A stretch of DNA of 64,000 nucleotides from Cognatiyoonia sediminum (GTDB lineage Bacteria > Pseudomonadota > Alphaproteobacteria > Rhodobacterales > Rhodobacteraceae): NCBI RefSeq assembly GCF_900129845.1, contig NZ_FQXB01000003.1:298174-362173 (forward strand), given 5' to 3'. The notes below the pieces were generated by a model. The model was not told the origin of the DNA and did no database searches. It was given only the letters and a program-made list of their open reading frames with translations. The position numbers were made by a program, and so were the translations under genes. Numbering within the stretch: position 1 is the stretch's first letter; the number at the start of each line of letters is the position of its first letter. Positions 62,963 to 64,000 of this stretch are shown piece after piece.

Positions 62963-63943
62963 TTAGGCCTCGGCGGCTTGGTGCTGCAACCGGCGTTTTC
63001 TGATTGTCTGTTTCTTGATCTCCTTTCTCATTTTCAGGATCTTTGCGCCTCGTCCGTGATAAACGTCAGCGGGCGTCAGGTTGTTGAGGCTCTCGTGGTA
63101 TCGATGGTTATTGTAGTGGTCGACGAATGCGCCAATTTGGTGTTCCAGGTCGCCGGGCAGGAAGTAGTTTTCCAGAAGAACCCGGTTCTTCATGGTTTGA
63201 TGCCAGCGCTCAATTTTGCCTTGCGTCTGAGGATGATGCGGCGCGCCGCGCACATGATCCATGCCTTTGTCATTGAGATACTCGGCCAGATCGGCCGCCA
63301 CATAGGACGCGCCGTTGTCGCTAAGTAGCCGAGGTTTGTGCACGACCGCAGCTTGATCGCAGCCCGAGGCTTCCAACGCCAAGTCCAGTGTGTCGGTGAC
63401 ATCCCGTGCTTTCATTGTCGTACAGAGCTTCCAGATGATGATGTATCGGCTGTAGTCATCCAGGATCGTCGACAAGTAAAACCATCCCCAGCCGATCACC
63501 TTCAGGTACGTGAAGTCGGTTTGCCAAAGCTCGTTGGGGCGACTTGTTTTGTCGCGGAACTTATCAGCAGCACGGATCACGACATGGGCCGGGGCCGTGA
63601 TCAGATCCTCAGCGCTGAGAATGCGATACACAGAGGATTCCGAGACAAAGTAACGCTTCTCATCGGTGTATTTGACCGCCAGTTCGCGTGGCGTCAGATC
63701 CTCGTGCTCCAGCGCAAAATCGACAACATCCTCGCGCACCTTGTCTGGAATGCGGTTCCAGACCGACTTGCGCCGAGGAGAGCGATCGGCAAGGGCATCG
63801 ACGCCACCATCGCACCAACGGGCGTACCAGTCATAATACCTGCTGCTGGGGATACCGATCATGGCCAGCGTCTGCTTCACAGGCAGATGTGAGGCTTCTA
63901 CGGTGCGGATGATCTCCAGCTTCTCGGATGCCGGGTATCTCAT
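62963..63943 (-). CDS. IS3-family transposase OrfB
   Basis: A 326-aa DDE integrase-type transposase. An N-terminal HTH region (IRTVEASHLPVKQTLAMIG) is followed by the rve core with LWQTDFTYLKV, LLSDNGASYV and GKIERWHQT; the last Asp-to-Glu spacing is 35 residues, the DD(35)E arrangement. The ATG overlaps the orfA stop (ATGA). It is intact. Confidence 0.93.
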   Translation of the reverse strand: MRYPASEKLEIIRTVEASHLPVKQTLAMIGIPSSRYYDWYARWCDGGVDALADRSPRRKSVWNRIPDKVREDVVDFALEHEDLTPRELAVKYTDEKRYFVSESSVYRILSAEDLITAPAHVVIRAADKFRDKTSRPNELWQTDFTYLKVIGWGWFYLSTILDDYSRYIIIWKLCTTMKARDVTDTLDLALEASGCDQAAVVHKPRLLSDNGASYVAADLAEYLNDKGMDHVRGAPHHPQTQGKIERWHQTMKNRVLLENYFLPGDLEHQIGAFVDHYNNHRYHESLNNLTPADVYHGRGAKILKMRKEIKKQTIRKRRLQHQAAEA

Positions 63944-64000
63944 TCTTCGAGCTCCCCATCCGCGATCATGCTTTTTTTGAGCAATCGAAGTTCCAGGGCC
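63940..64000 (-). CDS. IS3-family OrfA, C-terminal end (partial)
   Basis: The last codons read ALELRLLKKSMIADGELEE then TGA overlapping the orfB ATG. An A7 run (plus-strand T7, 63972-63978) lies in the overlap zone, a typical slippery site for the -1 frameshift that makes the OrfAB fusion transposase. The rest of orfA is outside the window. Confidence 0.7.
   Translation of the reverse strand, partial: ALELRLLKKSMIADGELEE

Larger units (their letters stand above)
62940..64000 (-). mobile_element. IS3-family insertion sequence (partial, runs off the window)
   Basis: Contains the complete orfB and the last 20 codons of orfA on the minus strand. The left border lies between the stop at 62932 and the orfB stop at 62963, but I cannot fix terminal repeats because the other end is outside the window. 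Confidence 0.8.

Noticed and set aside
1..64000. CRISPR array or rRNA operon
   Set aside because: No regularly spaced short repeats with unique spacers and no rRNA-like segments were seen on either strand.

Overview
The window reads as a chromosomal segment of an alphaproteobacterium of the Roseobacter group (Rhodobacterales) that can make bacteriochlorophyll and spheroidenone-type carotenoids aerobically. The evidence is the photosynthesis gene block (acsF-puhE-hemA-cycA, bchO-bchD-bchI-crtA, crtI-crtB-tspO), the Shemin-pathway ALA synthase, a petABC operon for the bc1 complex, and VPLPA-CTERM proteins typical of this order. This is inferred from gene content; no rRNA is present.

Region 1 (1-11.1 kb) is one edge of the photosynthesis gene cluster. 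A rightward block (acsF, puhE, hemA, cytochrome c2) converges at a shared hairpin terminator on a leftward block (crtA-bchI-bchD-bchO, start/stop overlaps or a gap of a few bases). crtI-crtB-tspO diverges from crtA across a 114-bp spacer with two PpsR/CrtJ-type TGT-N12-ACA palindromes. No crtC/D/E/F, bchC/X/Y/Z or puf genes follow tspO.

Region 2 (11.1-26.6 kb) is core metabolism: adenine deaminase and AMP nucleosidase, HU, an EamA transporter, CcdA plus a periplasmic thioredoxin, chorismate synthase, petABC, two tandem LpxQ-like outer-membrane barrels, two glutathione transferases, MtaB and DapF.

Region 3 (26.7-31.4 kb) is an island remnant at the 3' end of tRNA-Lys(UUU). Two diverged IS6-family elements flank a Na/Pi cotransporter tail and a HchA-nitroreductase-HxlR electrophile-stress module. 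Just right of the second IS, the tRNA-end sequence and an integrase-start-like motif recur with exactly the spacing seen beside the tRNA.

Region 4 (31.4-42.3 kb) mixes decaying genes with working operons. Two reading frames here (NYN-domain protein, multi-pass membrane protein), plus a third at 43 kb, are each interrupted by one in-frame stop codon and are otherwise open. There are also a VPLPA-CTERM protein, a lipoprotein, a tandem universal stress protein, and a tctCBA / acyl-CoA ligase / ketopantoate-reductase-like operon for uptake and activation of an unidentified carboxylate.

Region 5 (42.4-64 kb) is visibly more AT-rich and accessory. It begins at a 3' fragment of tRNA-Leu(CAG) on the minus strand beside a 181-bp sequence that recurs at 57.7 kb. 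A 16-nt copy of the tRNA-Leu 3' end recurs at 62.15 kb inside a broken thermonuclease-like gene. Cargo includes a secreted S33 peptidase-like hydrolase, an SH3 protein, an RND efflux pump with its adaptor, a choloylglycine-hydrolase-family protein, two more VPLPA-CTERM traces, a DUF1194-like vWA protein, a duplicated LysR + 131-aa membrane-protein module with one LysR copy degraded, another LysR regulator, and an IS3-family element running off the right end.
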